DNA of 64,000 bases. It comes from Siphonodentalium dalli (lineage: Eukaryota > Mollusca > Scaphopoda > Gadilida > Siphonodentaliidae). Position 1 is the first letter of the stretch; every line of letters begins with the position of its first letter. Under the pieces are notes generated by a model, which had not been told where the DNA came from, ran no database searches, and saw only the letters and a list, made by a program, of their open reading frames with translations. The position numbers were made by a program, and so were the translations under genes. Positions 23,286-34,794 of the stretch are shown one piece after another. The DNA is taken from NCBI GenBank assembly GCA_032622095.1, contig CP136066.1:45852911-45916910 (forward strand), given 5' to 3'.

Positions 23286-23442
23286 GCATTGTCATGTTAA
23301 ATTTACCTATTTCTCGCGTTAATTGAGATATGAGGGTATTCTGTGTGTCTTGTGCGCTCGGCATTTGAAATGAGGGATTTGGTATATTTTTGTCTTGCAT
23401 GTTTGAATTACTGGCCGCGTGTAGGTGGCATTCTCGTTCCAT
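23215..23442 (-). pseudogene. gag: Gypsy gag N-terminal segment in another frame
   Basis: It starts with ATG (MERECHLHAAS...) just after the leader and reads through a helical stretch (ISQLTREIGKFNM) into the gag region, then overlaps the main gag frame for 70 bases. A one-base shift near 23280-23290 would connect the two frames, so this copy probably carries a frame-breaking indel; a programmed shift is less likely at this point. Confidence 0.6.
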
Positions 23443-24038
23443 ATTGAAAGTTCGATTAAATACTATCTTGATTAGAATATTCTACGGATTCGGGTGGCGG
23501 TGGTTCCATGAAAGTTAATTAAATGTGTTTGATTTGAAAATTGTTTGGGGGCAAGGGCCATACCACGCGAAAATTTTAGAGTGGAATTGGTTGTTAATAA
23601 TCAAGCCTCTAACAAGGTGTGAAAACGCACATCTGGCAAAAATGAAAAAGTTTGACTCACCGAATACAATGAATAACTGACTGTCACAACTGTCGAGTGC
23701 AAATTGTCTATTATGTTCTTGTCTTTGGATTATGCAGGAAATGTTTATGTCGTCTTTTCTTCTTCTTTTTCGTCTATGTTATCTTCTTTTGGCTGCGATC
23801 TTCATAAGCAATTTATAAAGTTTCTCTTTGTCTTGGCTGCGATCTTCTTTAGCAATTTATAAAGTTTTCTTTGTCTTGGCTGCGATCTTCTTTAGCAATT
23901 TATAAAGTTTTTCTTTGTTTTGGCTGCAATCTTCTGTAGTAATTTATACATGCTTCTCTTCTTTGTGTGGCTGTGATCGTTAGGACTTCGTTGTGTCGTA
24001 GTGAGACGCAGAACTTCTTAAAGGTACCATTTCATCTA
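23443..24038 (-). other. Gypsy 5' leader
   Basis: Between the 5' LTR and gag. A TGGTACC motif occurs nine bases inside the LTR edge and could be the start of a tRNA primer-binding site, but I cannot match it to a tRNA with confidence. Confidence 0.6.
23785..23975. repeat. Tandem repeat in gypsy leader, ~44-bp unit, 4 copies
   Basis: TTGGCTGCGATCTTC then TAGCAATTTATAAAG and a CTTTGTC tail repeat four times with increasing divergence toward the LTR. Leader repeats of this sort can vary in number among copies. Confidence 0.85.
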
Positions 24039-24131
24039 TGTGGAAGAATGAAGTCAGTTCTTGTATATCATTTATTCACATCTAATATCAATGTTTAGTC
24101 AACAGCTTGTGATGGTAAATGATACATAATT
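24039..24131 (-). repeat. Gypsy 5' LTR, first fragment
   Basis: It matches 14921-15013 of the intact LTR and is cut at CATAATT by the 4.7-kb element. The rest resumes at 28821; 93 plus 395 bases equals the 488-bp length of the intact LTR. Confidence 0.93.
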
Positions 24132-24314
24132 CGTCGGTGTGCTTCGGAAACGTCGTATACTGCGATTTTTGTCATTTTGGCGCGAAATATTTTTATTGCA
24201 GAATCGGATTCTACGTCATCGATTACAGCGGGAAAAATTCAATCCTGGCTAGAAAGCCCCTCGTAGAACAAATTTTATGACCTGTTCTTATTCTGCATTT
24301 TTTTGATTGGTCAA

Positions 24315-24410
24315 TTTCTTGTGCTTCCGAAATGTCGTATAAGTTATACGACATTTCGGAATTATATTTGTTGACCGCATGGTGTTATACGTCATTTCGG
24401 AATTACGTCC
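24315..24410. repeat. Left subterminal inverted motifs CGAAATGTCGTAT
   Basis: TTCCGAAATGTCGTATAAGT and TTATACGACATTTCGGAATT form a palindrome, followed by another TTATACGTCATTTCGGAATT copy. The same motif recurs near the right end, so these are probably transposase-binding or mobility sites. Confidence 0.75.
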
Positions 24411-24764
24411 CATCATTTGAAAGCGACCAAACATCGTTTGAAAGCGACCAATCCGACGACTAGAACTTAAAATCTGTGATTATTAATCATAATTGTAAGC
24501 CCAACATGTGTGTATATACACCACCATTAACCAATCCAGCCTAATTGTCCAATTGTGTTTATGTATATATTCATTTAGATCAATAATTCTCATATTTTCA
24601 GTTTCTAGCTTTCATAGCCAGTCATGGCGGACCAGGTTGAACGTGTTCCCATGCTCCCGTGCCCCAGCACCCCACTATTCAACATATTTATTATTTGTAT
24701 ATAGCCTAATATAACATTATACCGTTCACAAAATATCTTGTTAAATTTTATGTTTACGCCTATT

Positions 24765-25582
24765 GGGCGCCATCCCTGCAAATATTCGTTTTCGGAGATA
24801 TCTCCTCGTAATTCGGAGTTATCTCCTCGGTTTCGATGAGATATCTCCTTGGAATTGCAATTTCTAGCAGACATTTGCTTGGAATATGGTCCATTATGGA
24901 GATATCTCATTGGATCCAAAGAGATATCTGCTTGGATTATGGAGATATCTCCTTGGATCCTAGGAGAGATATCTCCTCGCAACTACGAGATATCTGCTTA
25001 AAATATTTCCAACGAGATATCTCATTGAAACCGAGGAGATATCTCCATAATCCAAGCAGATATCTGCTCGGATCCAAAGAGATATCTCCTTGGATCAAAG
25101 CAGATATCTCCTTGGATCCATGCAGATATCTGCTCGGATTATGGAGATATCTTCTTGAAATAGTTTTCAACGAGATATCTCATTGGACACAAGGAGATAT
25201 CTCCATATTCCAAGCAGATATCTCCTTGAAAATATTCCTAGCAGATATCTGTTTGGATTATGGAGATATCTCCTTGGAAAATCGCGGCAATGATTTCTCC
25301 AACGTACATATATCTATGATCGAAATACATCCAAGCAGATATCATATCATGCTCGGAATATGGATATATCTCCTTGAAATATTTTCCAAGCAGATATCTC
25401 CATAATGCGAGGAGATATCTGCTTGGATCCAAGGAGATATCTCCTTGAATATATTTCAAGGAGATATCTCCATAATGCGAGCAGATATTTGCTTGGACCC
25501 AAGGAGATATCTCTTTGGATCCAAGCAGATATCTGCTCGCATTATGGAGACATCTAAACGAATATTTGCAGAGATGGCGCCC
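24765..25582. repeat. Fold-back element made of GATATC palindromes
   Basis: It is bounded by GGGCGCCATCCCTGCAAATA and the reverse complement of GGGCGCCATCTCTGCAAATA. Inside, more than 30 copies of the palindromes GGAGATATCTCC and GCAGATATCTGC recur every ~20-30 bp, joined by GGATCC, GGATTATGG, TTGGATCCAAG and similar self-complementary linkers. Every frame on both strands reads as repeats such as DISLDP or RYLLGSKEIS; these are not genes. The whole 818 bp can fold on itself at many scales. Confidence 0.9.
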
Positions 25583-28500
25583 CATATACGCCCGATCGTT
25601 ATGGTTAGTGGAAATGGTATTGACATACATATTATCTTATTTAAATTGGATATTAATGATTTATGAGTCATTTTGAAGATATTAGAACACACTATCAGAA
25701 CGTATAAAAATTGTTCTGATTAGAGCATTGATGCTGACAACAGATGGCAAACTGTCACGGCACGATCATGAAAATGCAAATCAACGATCAACTGAATGTC
25801 ATCTTTAATGGTATAGGGTGCATTTACATTGCTATAGAACTGTACACAGATCTACACGCAGACTAGTGTAAACGGGTTGATATAGAAATGCAAACAGAAA
25901 GAAAACGGTATTAGTTCGTGTGAGCAAAATTCGTGTCCGATATACGTCACGGTGATCGCCGAAGCATTGCGACAGGCAAATATGTTTTGATTAATTGTTA
26001 CTCGGGCTTGGCGAATGTGTTTTAGTGTTCGTTGTCATTTCAACCCGTGTATTTCGAATATTGAACACGGACAGGGAATGACAACTTTGGTCAAAGTTTT
26101 CAACAGTTGGAAATTTCATACCTGACACAACATTAGTTGTAATTTCCAAACCAACAATAGGTTGAAAATGATCTTGTAGTTTGATTTTCAAACATTTTAT
26201 TGGGGGGGGGGGTATTGTTTTCGGACCAATATTTGCGTAATATCCTACTTTTTATCAAAATTTTGGGCTGGAATGGCCATCGATCAGCTGGAAGTTTTCC
26301 AACCTTATCATGGGGGTGGGTGTCAGGTTGGAAATTTCCAACACTTGGAAAGATTGTGTCCTGGTCCCTCCCCGTGGCCAGTCAAAAACTGCTAGTTAAT
26401 TTAAGGAAACAATATCGTCCTACATTTGGCCAACATTGTCATTGGATTTGTGATCAGTTGGAATTTTTAATACATTTGGTCAAATAAAGGGTGTTGTAGG
26501 GAGGATACCCATTTCATGCAGATCCAAAATGACCACCGCCCAGGTGGTGTCAAACAGGAGACCTATAGATATATAGATGATCACCTGAAATCCTAAATAG
26601 TGGTGGAATCGCCATCTATATGTGGGTGCCTCTCTATTTGTGCACACGGTTGTTTATTATGTATTCCTATGTGATTTGCATTCTTTCTTCGAACCATTAT
26701 CAAGTGGTATAAGGATGCACTTTAAATACATGCGACACATACACAAATCGCTGTTGTCTGCTGATAGTTGATCCATTTTTATGTCTGGCCTAAACTGACA
26801 CGACTCGTAATGAATTGTCAATTACCAGAGTACTGATCAGCGCGAGTTCACTATTGGTAATTATGTTGTGATCACAGTAATGCGCGACACGTGACTTCAT
26901 ACATACCGGTATACATATCTACAGCAGTGTAAACACAGCCGTAACACAAATAACTTACAGTTGGTGGACGTGTTGGTGCTGTTCATGTGGTCTTAGGATG
27001 TTCAATTAACAGGATACATAGGTTGTTAGCATAATATTATTTTAAGTCATATAAATTGGGTTTCTGGTGTATCCGCCTGGTCTAATGTCAGCAAGGTTGG
27101 TAATGTTTGTCATATACGATCGCTATGATGTTTATCTGATTTCTACACGTAGTATGCTGTTATGTGGTTACCCACTGGTACCAATAAATCCCAACAAATG
27201 CTTTTTGCAACAGATGACGTAACCAGAGATCAAAATGTAAAGTTAAGGAATAATATACAATAAGACTTTGACTGCCACATTGAGAATGACAATCAAATAC
27301 GCCCTCATTTGAGCCCATGCATTGGTGATACTAATAATACCAATCGTGTGTTTATTAGACGTTTATTCATACATAATCAGTCATTTCATGTGTGTATATA
27401 TGATTACGATTGCCAATATATCCGTTAAATGAACCAATTTTGTAAAACAACACGTTATGTAACAGGATTTTAGTATCTGATTTGTATACCTTAGCAACCA
27501 TTAATTTGTGACCGCAATATTGTGTAATAAGATGAAAACATTCATTTCCCTCTGATGGTAATTCGAGGAAACTAGTTAATTATAATATATCATGCTTAAA
27601 ATATCATGCCTTATCGTATAAAATATGTTCATTAATCGACAATATTCGCCCTGACCAAACCACCAAACGTTTCATTTCATATAGACACCGTTGCGTTTAA
27701 GGTTAGAGTAATGGGCACATTTTATGCAATTTAAAGCAGTTTTGGATCATGTACTAAAATTTAAGGAGATTTATAGGATTTAAAGCAAATAACCCCATCT
27801 GACTACCATGCATTCTACGATAGACTAGCTCATGTCTAAAACAAAATAGGCTAATATAGCACTGACATGAGCAATATAATGCTTTCGATGTTATTGTGAT
27901 TATATAGTTTCAAACTGATTTTATTAATTTTAAGTGCATAGACACGAGGAAGGATTTCCGTGTGTGTCAGATTATCGATACTTTATTATTATTTGTTTAA
28001 ATTGGTATTGTTTAAATAGGTTTTTTTTTCATTATCGTTTCAATAACATATCAATATAAATACTTCATTCATTTTGAACAAAACGTCATTCCAATAATTC
28101 CAACTGATTCATAATCAATGCGTGGATAATACCAATGATCGCCAGTCTGCTAATTTACCATGACCCATCTGAATGTGTACACACTTTCGGGATTACCCAT
28201 AATGAACATGCAGTGGTTATGGGTTGTTGTCCATCGTCTGCTATACAATACACTTGTCATTCTGGTTAGTTTCATAATTAAGTATAATTGGACATATCTA
28301 AATTACGTATTGGATGTAAAAGGAATTGGTAACATCACATTATCTCAGCACTGTGGGTACACAACCATTATTTAGCTTAATTGAGGACCCCGGTATTCTG
28401 ATATGATCGTAAAATGTTACAGAAACACACATTCAGTGTCATCCAATGTTTATAGTGAATTCCATACATTGGAAGTGTGTGAATTGTGTGAATAATTAAT
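25583..28500. other. Interior of the nested element without recognised gene
   Basis: AT-rich; between about 26040 and 26480 GTTGGAAATTTCCAAC-like motifs recur and a G10 run occurs at about 26202. I see no transposase, RNA gene or other element ends. Confidence 0.5.
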
Positions 28501-28820
28501 AGCCATCATAGTTCGGACATAGTGTCGAAATGTCGTATATGTCGGACATTCACGAACAATAGATCTGAATTGTCGTAAACATGTCGTATAATCTGTTTAT
28601 AATTCCGAAATGTCGTATGAGCTCTAATATCCATATAAGGCAGTATATCGATAAACCATGATATCCATTGAATAGAGGGCCTATAAATTAGTCTCCATGC
28701 CTGACGAAATTGTTGTAGGTCATACATAAGAGGAATTATTTAGTTTTTTTGCTCTCCTGTAAAATTTAGTTTTGGCGGCAAATTTTATTATACGACATTT
28801 CCGAAGCAAACCGACGAATT

Positions 28821-29215
28821 GTGAATCAATCATAGATGTCATAGAACGACCGAAAGCGTCGCTTATTAATTAGCGGCCTGATGTTGATGCCTGCCAATTA
28901 GTCTGAAGAGCCGAAACTAATTGAAGAGTAGATTAATGTCTGGTTTATATATCGCTAATGACTGGTAGCCGTCATTAGTGCATCTCTTTGTCTGTACTGA
29001 CCCATGGGTGAACTGGGAATTATTACCTAAGACTCCTTCCTTTGTGGTTAGACTTGCATAACTCATAGGTCGCGGCCTCTCCGAGTATGACCTTGGCAAT
29101 TTAGTTGGGGTCACTATAGTTCGGTTATATTCTGTCTCCCCCATAGGTAAGATGGATGTTTAGTATGTACTATCACGTCACTTGAATAAGAAGGGGTAGG
29201 GGTGATTACTCTACA
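28821..29215 (-). repeat. Gypsy 5' LTR, second fragment
   Basis: It resumes GTGAATCAATCATAGATGTC exactly where the first fragment stops and ends CTCTACA, followed by the TACG duplication. Confidence 0.93.
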
Positions 29216-29219
29216 TACG

Positions 29220-30817
29220 TTCTAATTATGTCACAAAGTGGTTTAAAAAAAATAAAAACAACAATGTTCAAGGCTGGTAATTGGAGAGTTTGACAGAAAA
29301 TATTTGCGTTATCTAACTTATGAACCCAACTAGGATATGCGCTCAGTTTACAATCTGCAACAATGAATGTTTGCGAAAAAAATAATAAAACGGTTTTCAT
29401 TGCATACTTTAGTTTGTTGATGGCCATTTGCGAATGTGGCGGGCTCTTAAAGCCTGTTATCCAAATAGTGTTGTAATTTGTATGGGCTGAAGTTCGTATA
29501 TATATATACGCCAGTATCTCCTACCATCATATTCGTACAATTATAGATCTTAAATAATTGTGATGTACGTACTCCATGGTTATTTAACAGTTAGCAATGA
29601 ATATTCTTAGTGTAACTTAGTAACTCTGACTAAGGTCAGATTCAGTCATAGTGACTTGCGGGAAGGTTTTGGTAAGTTAAAATGGTCCAAAATGTTTGAG
29701 ATATAACCCTATGTTAATCATATTCATCCGAATTTTCTCGGTGTATTATAATGCAGCCTTTTGATATCACCAATGTCAAAATGCGAAAAGACATTGGCTT
29801 GTATCAAATGTATGGCAGTTGTACGTAGGAAGGCAACATATGTGGGCTGCCTTTCTATGTGGACGTTTTGTGACAATTGGCGCGAGACGTAACGTGCCTG
29901 TGCGTCCAGTAAGACTCATTTGTGCGTGTACAGAGACGAGTGACATACACAGCTGTGCCATATCAATTACAATGTGAGTGACAGTTGCCATCAAACTAAA
30001 CGTCAGTAAGGCTGTACATGCAAACTGTGGTAGCGTGATATCGGTCATTGGTTGGAATGTTTTGAGTTTCAGAGCTCCAGTGTGTTATGATGTATTTGTT
30101 TGATTATTGATCCTCGACATGCGGCAAGAGTGAATGAGCACTTGGCTTACTTTGACTTATAACTTGCGAGTAAGCTCCCACAGCGACGCCATCCTATCAT
30201 GTGGTTTCGACGCTGGTCAATCACCGATGTTTACAAGATTCGTCTAAATTGGAGAATATACGTGTATAATAATGTTTGGCGCCTACAACATCAATCGGTC
30301 ACGGCTATGCGAGGATCCTCACCGCAGTTATTTTGCCGATGAGTATACCAGATCCACATAGAACAATATGGTGTCCAGTATTGTCAGTTGGTTCCATGGT
30401 GAATGTTGACTAAACGAAGCCATTTTTCGTTTTGTATTTCTTGGAAATTGAATCTATTTTTAGACCTGGATATTCCTCCGAGTACCAGACTCTATCCGTG
30501 TTTCCACAGCCAGGTATGACGGACTGCGAAATTATTTTGGTTGAAATTGACTTGAGACGCGTTAATATCCTTCCCTCCAATATTTAAATCGCAAATATCA
30601 AACTAGGTGTGATGGCGTCATTGTTTCCTCGGCTTTAATATTGATGACTTGCTCTTGTTACTGTACTGCACATCAGCAAACAGAGTACAAACCAAGATTT
30701 TTCAAGACTGAATCACAAAAAATCAAACGATAGTGAGAAATGTACGAATATTATTTTTGTTCACATAGCTCTCCACGTAGTGTTTAGAGCTACTATGCTC
30801 ACGATTCTTCCTTTCAG
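29220..30817 (+). other. Remainder of intron 2, nothing recognised
   Basis: Ordinary AT-rich intron DNA up to the TTTCAG acceptor of exon 3; open frames here show no family resemblance. Confidence 0.5.
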
Positions 30818-30912
30818 GTTAATGTTTTGGCGCTGATGATATGCACACGAGAGACATTCATGTCTTTGGAAGAAAGGGACATAGACGACGGGCATATATT
30901 CTTCCTTAACAG
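30818..30912 (+). CDS. DHRS11: DHRS11-like SDR, exon 3 (residues 114-144 plus two bases)
   Basis: After a TTTCAG acceptor the exon reads VNVLALMICTRE..., where Asn115 is the catalytic-tetrad asparagine, and continues to DDGHIFFLN. The end was chosen at 30912, before GCAGGT, giving 95 nt and phase 2: AG here plus T at 50257 makes the Ser145 codon at the family's catalytic serine position, and the downstream frame is kept. The obvious GT four bases later (30917) would change Ser to Arg-Gln and throw exon 4 out of frame. A piggyBac-like MITE starts 11 nt after the exon. Confidence 0.82.
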
Positions 30913-30918
30913 GCAGGT
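30913..30918 (+). promoter_or_regulatory. Probable GC-AG intron 5' splice site (GCAGGT)
   Basis: AG|GCAGGT resembles the consensus of the minor GC-AG intron class (AG|GCAAGT). It is required to keep the DHRS11-like frame and to recreate serine at residue 145. A competing GT donor (CAG|GTAACA) lies four bases downstream and would give a frameshifted transcript. Confidence 0.75.
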
Positions 30919-30923
30919 AACAA

Positions 30924-31159
30924 TTAACCCTTCCATGACAGGAGCTTCCTAAAATTTACGAAAACCATGTCCCAATGCATTCTCTTATATATCCGAGTCG
31001 CCCATGTGGTGCCTCTCATATATAACAGCATGCATTGGCCTAACAATATTTACCTTGACTTTGTAAGCCAGTGCATTCTTGTATCTATACGAGGCTCCCT
31101 ATGTCATGACACAGTATATTCAATGCTGCACTAGCGCGCCCCAGTAACGAAAGTGTTAA
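30924..31159. mobile_element. piggyBac-like MITE next to exon 3 donor
   Basis: It starts TTAACCCTT and ends with AAAGTGTTAA, the TTAA-CCCTT arrangement typical of piggyBac-related MITEs. Inside at 30968-31048 is a palindromic core, CCAATGCATTCTCTTATATA through CATGCATTGGCC. Related copies occur at 38100-38231 (right end AAAGGGTTAA) and from 53351 (left end TTAACCCTTT). Confidence 0.7.
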
Positions 31160-31880
31160 GGTCCTTCGATCTGACGTGTTGCTGCGCGGTATGCCGCGAA
31201 TTTCAGATAATCAGGACGCACATGAGGAAATGAGTTCCTCCAGACGACGTGGGACGCGTGCGAATCGCAAACATCGCAGAAAACGCTGTCTCATACTTGC
31301 AATTAAATCGCTGCCTATTCTGGTAGATATAGTGCGGCTCCGCTTTTACACTGACGGTACAGAACGAAGCGCTGGAAGCTCAACGTGTTCTGTCAAAGAT
31401 AGTGTTGTACTGTGATTGTGCATTTCTGTAACAAAAATACGCGAATAACACAATCCCCCAGAGTCGCAACAACAATACACGAGTAGAAGTCGCCGCTGCT
31501 GAAAACGACAAAGACGATTCTGATTGAGAAGTGAACACTCTTCGATATCATTCAGCGCTCTCTGGATTCAAGCATTGACATTGCAATGTGTTCTCTTAAT
31601 AGGCGAAATGACGGCTTACAATTAGTTCCATGGGGAAATTGTGGAAGACTAAACGCATGCGACCAAAACATCATATCCCTATGTATAATATCCTACAATA
31701 CTTAAAATCAGTTCTCTTGAAAATGATATACAGTTTGAGTAAATCAGTCTTATGAGATTTTCTACAATCTAGAAATGCTATTTTGCATTTACTGTTTACA
31801 AAATCGTGTATTTGAAACTTGTTCTCATACCATTTATATCGAATAAAAACATCCACAGGCTGCAACTCCATCAACCAAGC
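31160..31880 (+). other. Intron 3 before the Polinton, nothing recognised
   Basis: No gene or element end is visible. Ends in CCAAGC, the left copy of the Polinton target duplication. Confidence 0.5.
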
Positions 31881-32217
31881 AGTAGTATGTGTATGGGGCG
31901 GTTGCACACTCGACTTCCGGTCGACTCCAATGCGTCACTTCCGGTATCCCGGTAACGTAGGGTAGCACCACCGACACATCCACCCACTTCCGGTCGATTA
32001 TGACAGCACTTCTGGTCGGACAAACGGCAGTACTACAGTCAAAGCCGAACGAACCGTAAACGGTTCGATTGAGGTGGACTCGTTCAGCGAACAGTGTCTG
32101 TCGTGAGATTTAGGAAAGCATGTCACCCGCCAAACTCTATGCAGAGCTCGGTTTCCAACGCAGCACTTGTCATAACAAAGGGGGGTCAACTCTGTTTACT
32201 CTGAACTTTTGTGTTTA
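31881..32217 (+). repeat. Polinton left terminal inverted repeat
   Basis: Matches the reverse complement of 48922-49254 with scattered differences, from AGTAGTATGTG to CTGAACTTTTGTGTTTA. It is rich in CACTTCCGGT boxes. Confidence 0.9.
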
Positions 32218-32220
32218 TGT

Positions 32221-32410
32221 ATACCGGTAACGTACGGCAGCACCACCGACATATCCACCCACTTCCGGCCGAATATGACAGCACTTCCGGTCAACGAATG
32301 GGCAGGTCTACAGTTAAAGGTATACGTAGTACGTAAGGTCTACAGTCAATGCCGAATCGTAAACAGTTCAAACGAGGTGGGCTCGGTCAGTGAGCGGTGA
32401 GATTTAGAAT
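32221..32410 (+). repeat. Second, degenerate copy of part of the left TIR
   Basis: ACCGGTAACGTACGGCAGCA, CCACCGACATATCCACCCAC and TACAGTCAATGCCGAATCGT repeat the 31948-32110 part of the TIR in direct orientation, so the left end carries a tandem duplication that the right end lacks. Confidence 0.8.
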
Positions 32411-32697
32411 GATCTAGGCATAGAACTGAACTTTATCTTAGCAGTTTTTAATTTATATCAACATTTTAGTATAGGCTGGTTAATGACAGTCAACGACACT
32501 TCCGACAGATCAGTTGGGTGGGCACGAGTTATACACTATGTATGAAGGGTATGGCACTTGCGTTATAACTGGACAATCAAGGGGTGGAGGCAAATCCACT
32601 CAGAGCACACTAAACTCTGGGGTGCAGTTTTGAGCATCTATCATATGTGTATATCGTGGGACTCGTCATTTTCCTATAGTTGTATTCTAAGCTCCTA

Positions 32698-32903
32698 CAG
32701 TAATGCCCATAGTAATTGAACACTTAACCACAGCAGAATTATTGGTAAATTTTCAGGTTTTAGTCGGAAATATGGCTTGTTGCCATTCATCGGAAAGCTC
32801 TCGGTTTTCATATGGATGGCAACAAACCATATTTCGGACTAAATCCTGAAAAATTACCTATGTTTCTGTTGTGGTTAAGTGGGCAATTACTTTGGGCTTT
32901 ACG
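32698..32903. repeat. MITE copy 1 (AGTAATGCCC ends) inside the Polinton
   Basis: An inverted repeat with arms CACTTAACCACAGCAGAATT-like and AAATATGG...CCATATTT inner arms. The same family is at 35278-35455. Both lie in non-coding parts of the Polinton. Confidence 0.75.
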
Positions 32904-33836
32904 GTATTATATAACACCCAGTTTGTTTTGTATACTTTTATCTTATATAAATGAGCATACTTGATCATATATATTGTTTGTTTGTTTTTGTTTGTTTTGA
33001 TTAATATTATCAATCAAAAAATTCAAAATAGTAGTTACCAGCGAAAAGTTTGCATGCAGATTCTTTTTTTTTTTAACTATTGTTTTATTTTCAGAGAATT
33101 GCTTTTTAATTACCAATGCATTATCTACGCTAAGAATAAAATAATGCAAAATTACTAAACCCATAGATTCTAAATATTTGAAAAAAACTAAAACAAACAA
33201 AAACAAACAAACAATATATCTATAAATTTGATCTATTTCCAATATGATCACTTTATAATCGGATAAACAACCTATTATTGCCATGCAGTATATTATCTAT
33301 AAATCACTAAGACAAAATATATTTGTTTTATCAGTTTATTATATCTAATATTATCAACAATCAATATCTATGTTTTTGTTCTTCTACTTTTTTATCGTTG
33401 ACGTTTTTCCTGGTATTATGACGTTGGGTAAACTTTTATGGCGATGACGCTGGGTGAGCTTCACGTCGATCACAGTCGCAGTACCAGTCAAGCTAAAAAT
33501 AGAATACAAATAGAGAACTAGTTTATTTAGCAATGCCGGCGTTTATAACTCTCTAATATATATCACAAATTTGTTGACACCATTCCTCTTATATTTCAGC
33601 CATATTTCCACTATTTATTCCAATATTTGTCTTTAAGTATATTTACCAGCCACGTAATATTGACAAACAAGGGCAATCGCACAATATACTAAACTTTAAC
33701 TTTGGCGACGAGGTTGAAGTCGATTTTTGTTCGCGGGGTTTCAGTCACGTGAGATCAATAACATTATAAACACACGTGAACAGATTTGTTTATTTTTTTG
33801 GTGCTGAAGTTTTGAATAACTATCAAAATATTCTTC

Positions 33837-34157
33837 ATGCTGTCATTTGTCATGACAATTGCGGTTGTTGGAGGTATAACACTCAAAGAGTTAATCGCTT
33901 CGACCAGCTGCCACAGAATCACAGACTCCGGCACAGACGAGATAGTGTGTGTGGCAAAAGGAAAATATGTTGTAGTGGCCATCAGCATCGACTGAAGTGT
34001 CACTAAACTGAGACTGATCGGCCTAAACAAGTTAGATGTTCAAGATTGTGAATTTCTTGGTGCTATAATTACCCTGGCGATCGACGATGCCAGCACTGCA
34101 ATATGCCCTGATTGCGACTTGAATGTCGTTGTAGACGGCAATACTGATTATTGTTCG
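33837..34157 (+). pseudogene. Candidate membrane-protein gene of the Polinton, exon 1
   Basis: From ATG at 33837 a 107-codon frame ends at a GTAAGT donor (34158), with one in-frame TGA at 33993-33995. The start MLSFVMTIAVVGGITLKELI looks like a signal peptide or anchor; the rest has six cysteines including CPDC. It could join 35061-35238 in phase 0. I do not recognise the family. The TGA means it is broken here, or that two separate genes meet; orientation is opposite to the capsid and polymerase genes. Confidence 0.35.
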
Positions 34158-34794
34158 GTAAGTTTCCACCTGCATCGCAAATAATATTGTGCCATATTTA
34201 AGTTAAAACCTTAGCACCATGTTGTGCAGATTGTAGTGCAAATGGTCTAATACACTGAAAGATTAAATTGCTGTTTCACCCAGACCTGCTGACAAAAATT
34301 AAACAAGTTATTGTCTGGGAAAATGATATACTGCATTACCTTTAAAATATGTCCTATTCAGTCTCTTCACTGAACTCTGTCATGTCATCATTGTCGGTTG
34401 GTTCATCACTGTCCTCATATATCTCACTGAATGTTCAAACAAATTGCAAATTGTATTTATTGTAAATATCAACAGAGGTGTGTGTGTCCCTAAGCACATG
34501 TATTGTTTGTTTCGTACACCTGTTGCCTTTCATCATATACTAAATAAAAATCGAAGCAACACAAAATATTATTAAAAAACAGCAATCACAAACTTCAACA
34601 AAACATAAGTTATTTAAATAATGGTGTGTTTACCATGGCCAATACATCATGCCCTGGTTGTCCCACATGGCGCTAATATTAAATATGAGTCTTACCAATA
34701 ATTATGAAGCTATTTTTTGTTTGTTTGTTTGTTTGTTTTTTTGTGGTTTAATTACTAATTGATTTATCAAAAATTGTATGCTTACTGGTCAACC

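Larger units (their letters stand above)
24132..28816. mobile_element. Non-autonomous terminal-inverted-repeat element (4.69 kb) nested in the LTR
   Basis: Ends are CGTCGGTGTGCTTCGGAAAC and, reversed, CGTCGGTTTGCTTCGGAAAT, followed by GTCGTAT. AATT is duplicated at the insertion (24128-24131 and 28817-28820), proved by the intact sequence in the other LTR. Subterminal copies of CGAAATGTCGTAT occur on both strands at 24325-24410 and 28525-28625, as expected of transposase-binding sites. No transposase frame exists inside. The 4-bp AATT duplication does not match piggyBac (TTAA); I cannot name the superfamily. Confidence 0.88.
14921..29215 (-). mobile_element. Ty3/gypsy LTR retrotransposon, minus strand, with nested insertion
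   Basis: Two 488-bp LTRs (14921-15408, and the split 24039-24131 plus 28821-29215) flank gag and pol on the minus strand. The outer flanks carry TACG on both sides (14917-14920 and 29216-29219), a 4-bp target duplication. Gene order protease, reverse transcriptase, RNase H, integrase is that of Ty3/gypsy. Without the nested 4.7-kb element the retrotransposon is about 9.6 kb. I saw only three LTR differences, so insertion was recent, yet gag has a frame break and pol has one in-frame stop. It sits antisense in intron 2 of the DHRS11-like gene. Confidence 0.93.

Noticed and set aside
24836-25692. Five overlapping long frames on both strands
   Set aside because: All are translations of the GATATC palindrome array.
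30917-30922. GT donor (CAG|GTAACA) for exon 3
   Set aside because: It replaces the conserved serine and puts exon 4 out of frame; the GC donor four bases upstream fixes both.
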